Assembly (NCBI GenBank): GCA_026008535.1 | Contig: BRKX01000018.1 | Span: 49,221,588-49,285,587 of the forward strand | DNA: 64,000 bases | Direction of reading: 5' to 3' | From: Perilla frutescens | Taxonomy: Eukaryota > Streptophyta > Magnoliopsida > Lamiales > Lamiaceae | Part shown: piece by piece, positions 60,559 to 64,000 of the stretch | Position numbering within the stretch: position 1 is the stretch's first letter | Layout of the letters: each line of letters begins with the position of its first letter | Position numbers and translations under genes: made by a program | The notes under the pieces: model-generated | Seen by the model: the letters and a program-made list of their open reading frames with translations, nothing else | What the model was told of the DNA's origin: nothing | Database searches by the model: none

Positions 60559-62723
60559 CTGGCAGCCGTCAGTAAAACGTCTATAACTCTCTCCAGAAGT
60601 AGGCTTTACCCGTGATTCTTGTTGCGCTGGATTGCTAACTCAAATATCTACCCTACCAAAAGTCGAACCGGTAGAAACCCTATTTGAGTCGGAGTCTAGG
60701 TGATTATCAAGTTGATTTCCAAAACCATCACCTCTTGTGTAGCGATCGGGCTGACCGTCGGGTTTTTCATTGAGTCTAGCATTTTTGAACACTAGAGTCC
60801 ATTATGAATCAATCCATATGATCATATATGCCTAATCCGTCCACTTTTGAAAAAATCAAATTTTTGAGCCCGCCCAAAGGGGTACCCCATTGGCCGGTGG
60901 CCAGATTTGGCCCCATTTTCTGGCAGCCGTCAGTAAAACGGCTATAACTCTCTCCAGAAGTAAGCTTTACCCGTGATTCTTATTGCGTTGGATTCCTAAC
61001 TCAAATATCTACCCTACCAAAAGTCAAACCGGTAGAAACTCTATTTGAGTCGGAGTCTAGGTGATTATCAAGTTGATTTCCAAAACCGTCACCTCTTGTG
61101 TAACGATCGGGGTGACCGTCGGGTTTTTCATTGAGTCTAGCATTTTTGAACACTAGAGTCCATTATGAATCAATCCATATGATCGTATATGCTTAATCCG
61201 TCCACTTTTGAAAAAATCAAATTTTTGAGCCCACCCAAAGGGGTACTCCTTTGGCCGGTGGCCAGATTTGGCCCCATTTTCTGGCAGCCGTCAGTAAAAC
61301 GGCTATAACTCTCTCCAGAAGTAAGCTTTACCCGTGATTCTTGTTGCGTTGGATTCCTAACTCAAATATCTACCCTACCAAAAGTCGAACCGGTAGAAAC
61401 CCTATTTGAGTCGGAGTCTAGGTGATTATCAAGTTGATTTCCAAAACCGTCACCTCTTGTGTAGCGATCGGGGTGACCGTCGGGTTTTTCATTGAGTCTA
61501 GCATTTTTGACACTAGAATCCATTATGAATCAATCCATATGATCATATATGCCTAATCCGTCCACTTTTGAAAATATCAAATTTTTGAGCCCGCCCAAAG
61601 GGGTACCCCTTTGGCCGGTGGCCAGATTTGGCCCCATTTTCTGGCAGCCGTCAGTAAAACGGCTATAACTCTCTCCAGAAGTAAGCTTTACCCGTGATTC
61701 TTATTGCGTTGGATTCCTAACTCAAATATCTACCCTTCCAAAAGTCTAACCGGTAGAAACTCTATTTGAGTCGGAGTCTAGGTGATTATCAAGTTGATTT
61801 CCAAAACCGTCACCTCTTGTGTAGCGATCGGGGTGACCGTCGGGTTTTTCATTGAGTCTAGCATTTTTGAACACTAGAGTCCATTATGAATCAATCCATA
61901 TGATCATATATGCCTAATCCGTCCACTTTTGAAAATATCAAATTTTTGAGCCCGCCCAAAGGGGTACCCCTTTGGCCGGTGGCCAGATTTGGCCCCATTT
62001 TCTGGCAGCCGTCAGTAAAACGGCTATAACTCTCTCCAGAAGTAAGCTTTACCCGTGATTCTTGTTGCGTTGGATTCCTAACTCAAATATCTACCCTACT
62101 AAAAGTCGAACCGGTAGAAACCCTATTAGAGTCGACCTCCAGGTGATTATCAAGTTGATTTCCAAAACCGTCACCTCTTGTGTAGCGATCGGGGTGAACG
62201 TCGGGTTTTTCATTGAGTCTAGCATTTTTGAACACTAGAGTCCATTATGAATCAATCCATATGATCATATATGCCTAATCCGTCCACTTTTGAAAAAATC
62301 AAATTTTTGAGCCCGCCCAAACGGGTACCCCTTTGGCCGGTAGCCAGATTTCGCCCCGTTTTCTGGCAGCCGTCAGTAAAACGGCTATAACTCTCTCTAG
62401 AAGTAAGCTTTACCCGTGATTCTTGTTGCGTTGGATTCCTAACTCAAATATCTACCCTACTAAAAGTCGAACCGGTAGAAACCCTATTAGAGTCGACCTC
62501 TAGGTGATTATCAAGTTGATTTCCAAAACCGTCACCTCTTGTGTAGCGATCGGGGTGAACGTCGGGTTTTTCATTGAGTCTAGCATTTTTGAACACAAGA
62601 GTCCATTATGAATCAATACATATGATCATATATGCCTAATCCGTCCACTTTTGAAAAAATCAAATTTTTGAGCCCGCCCAAACGGGTACCCCTTTGGCCG
62701 GTGGCTAGATTTGGCCCCATTTT
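60559..62723. repeat. Block IV six-monomer HOR copy 2 (2165 bp)
   Basis: This is the cleanest unit: a (60559, cgtctataac, gcgctgg), b (60920), c (61281), d (61641), e (62002), f (62363). It is exactly 2165 bp from anchor to anchor, equal to copy 1. Confidence 0.85.
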
Positions 62724-64000
62724 CTGGCAGCCGTCAGTAAGACGTCTATAACTCTCTCCAGAAGTAGGCTTTACCCGTGATTCTTGTTGCGCTGGATTCC
62801 TAACTCAAATATCTACCCTACCAAAAGTCGAACCGGTAGAAACCCTATTTGAGTCGGAGTCTAGGTGATTATCAAGTTGATTTCCAAAACCATCACCTCT
62901 TGTGTAGCGATCGGGCTGACCGTCGGGTTTTTCATTGAGTCTAACATTTTTGAACACTAGAGTCCATTATGAATCAATCCATATGATCATATATGCCAAA
63001 TCCGTCCACTTTTGAAAAAATCAAATTTTTGAGCCCGCCCAAAGGGGTACCCTTTGGCCGGTGGCCAGATTTGGCCCCATTTTCTGGCAGCCGTCAGTAA
63101 AACGGCTATAACTCTCTCCAGAAGTAAGCTTTACCCGTGATTCTTGTTGCGTTGGATTCCTAACTCAAATATCTACCCTACCAAAAGTCAAACCGGTAGA
63201 AACTCTATTTGAGTCGGAGTCTAGGTGATTATCAAGTTGATTTCCAAAACCGTCACCTCTTGTGTAGCGATCGGGGTGACCGTCGGGTTTTTCATTGAGT
63301 CTAGCATTTTTGAACACTAGAGTCCATTATGAATCAATCCATATGATCATATATGCCTAATCCGTCCACTTTTGAAAATATCAAATTTTTGAGCCCGCCC
63401 AAAGGGGTACCCCTTTGGCCGGTGGCCAGATTTGGCCCCATTTTCTGGCAGCCGTCAGTAAAACGGCTATAACTCTCTCCAGAAGTAAGCTTTACCCGTG
63501 ATTCTTGTTGCGTTGGATTCCTAACTCAAATATCTACCCTACTAAAAGTCGAACCGGTAGAAACCCTATTAGAGTCGACCTCCAGGTGATTATCAAGTTG
63601 ATTTCCAAAACCGTCACCTCTTGTGTAGCGATCGGGGTGAACGTCGGGTTTTTCATTGAGTCTAGCATTTTTGAACACTAGAGTCCATTATGAATCAATC
63701 CATATGATCATATATTCCTAATCCGTCCACTTTTGAAAAAATCAAATTTTTGAGCCCGCCCAAAAGGGTACCCCTTTGGCCGGTGGCCAGATTTAGCCCC
63801 GTTTTCTGGCAGCCGTCAGTAAAACGGCTATAACTCTCTCCAGAAGTAAGCTTTACCCGTGATTCTTGTTGCGTTGGATTCCTAACTCAAATATCTACCC
63901 TACTAAAAGTCGAACCGGTAGAAACCCTATTAGAGTCGACCTCTAGGTGATTATCAAGTTGATTTCCAAAACCGTCACCTCTTGTGTAGCGATCGGGGTG
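62724..64000. repeat. Block IV HOR copy 3, partial
   Basis: The order is a (62724), a hybrid with the caaaccgg centre and aaaatatc tail (63084), e (63445), f (63806, cut by the window end). Subtype c and most of b or d are missing, so the unit was shortened here. The a monomer ends in a contracted palindrome (ggggtaccctttgg). Confidence 0.75.

Larger units (their letters stand above)
1..64000. repeat. Satellite DNA array, about 361-bp monomer, whole window
   Basis: The window is a head-to-tail tandem array with no interruption; both ends cut through the array, so its true length is unknown. The anchor ctggcagcc (or a one-base variant) recurs every 359-365 bp, mostly 361, about 178 times, always on the same strand. 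The only gap in this ladder is a 60-bp deletion at 53366/53367. No unique DNA, transposon, gene or inverted segment is seen, so this entry accounts for every gene-free stretch. Length near two nucleosomes, extreme homogenisation and higher-order structure are typical of plant (less often animal) centromeric or heterochromatic satellites; that assignment is inference. I do not recognise the family. The last monomer (63806-64000) is cut by the window end. Confidence 0.98.
53041..64000. repeat. Satellite block IV: 6-monomer higher-order repeat
   Basis: Monomer starts: 53041, a truncated monomer from 53367, 53702, 54063, 54424, 54785, 55146, 55507, 55868, 56229, 56590, 56951, 57312, 57672, 58033, 58394, 58755, 59116, 59476, 59837, 60198, 60559, 60920, 61281, 61641, 62002, 62363, 62724, 63084, 63445, 63806. 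The six subtypes are: a, cgtctataac with gtaggcttt and gggctgaccg; b, gtcaaaccgg with gtaacgatc and cgtatatgcttaatcc; c, tttttgacactagaatcc; d, cttattgcg with caaaccgg and aaaatatc; e, ctactaaaag with gacctccagg; f, acacaagag. The gagtcggagtc and gaccgtcggg alleles tie subtypes a-d to the fifth monomer type of block III. Confidence 0.85.

Noticed and set aside
1..64000. CRISPR array
   Set aside because: There are no short repeats separated by unique spacers; the whole 361-bp unit repeats.
1..64000. Transposon insertion, telomere repeats, tRNA or rRNA genes
   Set aside because: The anchor ladder leaves no room for inserted DNA, and no telomeric heptamer runs or RNA gene signatures are present.

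Overview
The window is one uninterrupted block of tandemly repeated satellite DNA. A monomer of about 361 bp is repeated head to tail, always in the same orientation, from base 1 to base 64000. Using the block beginning ctggcagcc as monomer start, I count about 178 monomers: 1, 362, 722, 1083 and so on to 63806. I see no protein-coding gene, RNA gene, transposon, CRISPR array, inversion or unique spacer. The few open frames over 60 codons are read-throughs of satellite sequence. A typical monomer (5054-5414) is 361 bp, 44% GC by my count, with 14 CpGs, a HindIII site, a KpnI site at the centre of a 20-bp perfect palindrome, a 12-bp palindrome and an A/T-tract block.

The organism is a eukaryote with a large repetitive genome. 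A monomer near 360 bp (about two nucleosomes) and a homogenised multi-kilobase array fit plant centromeric, pericentromeric or subtelomeric satellites best, but an animal satellite is not excluded. I do not recognise the family and cannot name a species or chromosome location.

The array is not uniform. Diagnostic substitutions divide it into blocks with different higher-order repeats (HORs). Block I (1-13357) holds 3-, 4- and 6/7-monomer units. Block II (13358-28874) is built from a 14-monomer, 5052-bp unit present as one full copy, one copy with an extra monomer, and two shortened copies. Block III (28875-42584) carries a new monomer lineage (ccctattagag, ttgtgtagcgatc) arranged mainly as a 5-monomer, about 1803-bp unit, inside a duplication with a 6494-bp offset. 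Block IIIb (42585-53040) is a mosaic with a patch of old-type divergent monomers and a fresh 1081-bp trimer duplication. Block IV (53041-64000) opens with a 60-bp deletion junction and is organised as a 6-monomer, 2165-bp unit derived from one monomer type of block III.

The sequence therefore records how a satellite array evolves: unequal crossover (hybrid monomers, gained and lost whole monomers), conversion-like patches, seeding of a new block from one subtype, and islands that escaped homogenisation. The most unusual local signal is the KpnI palindrome. It appears in two amplified variants, each with two changes at mirror positions that leave a T.G wobble, and in one copy that gained 4 bp at its centre while remaining perfectly palindromic. 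I found no new gene system. Subtype and HOR assignments were made by eye from diagnostic variants, not by a computed alignment.
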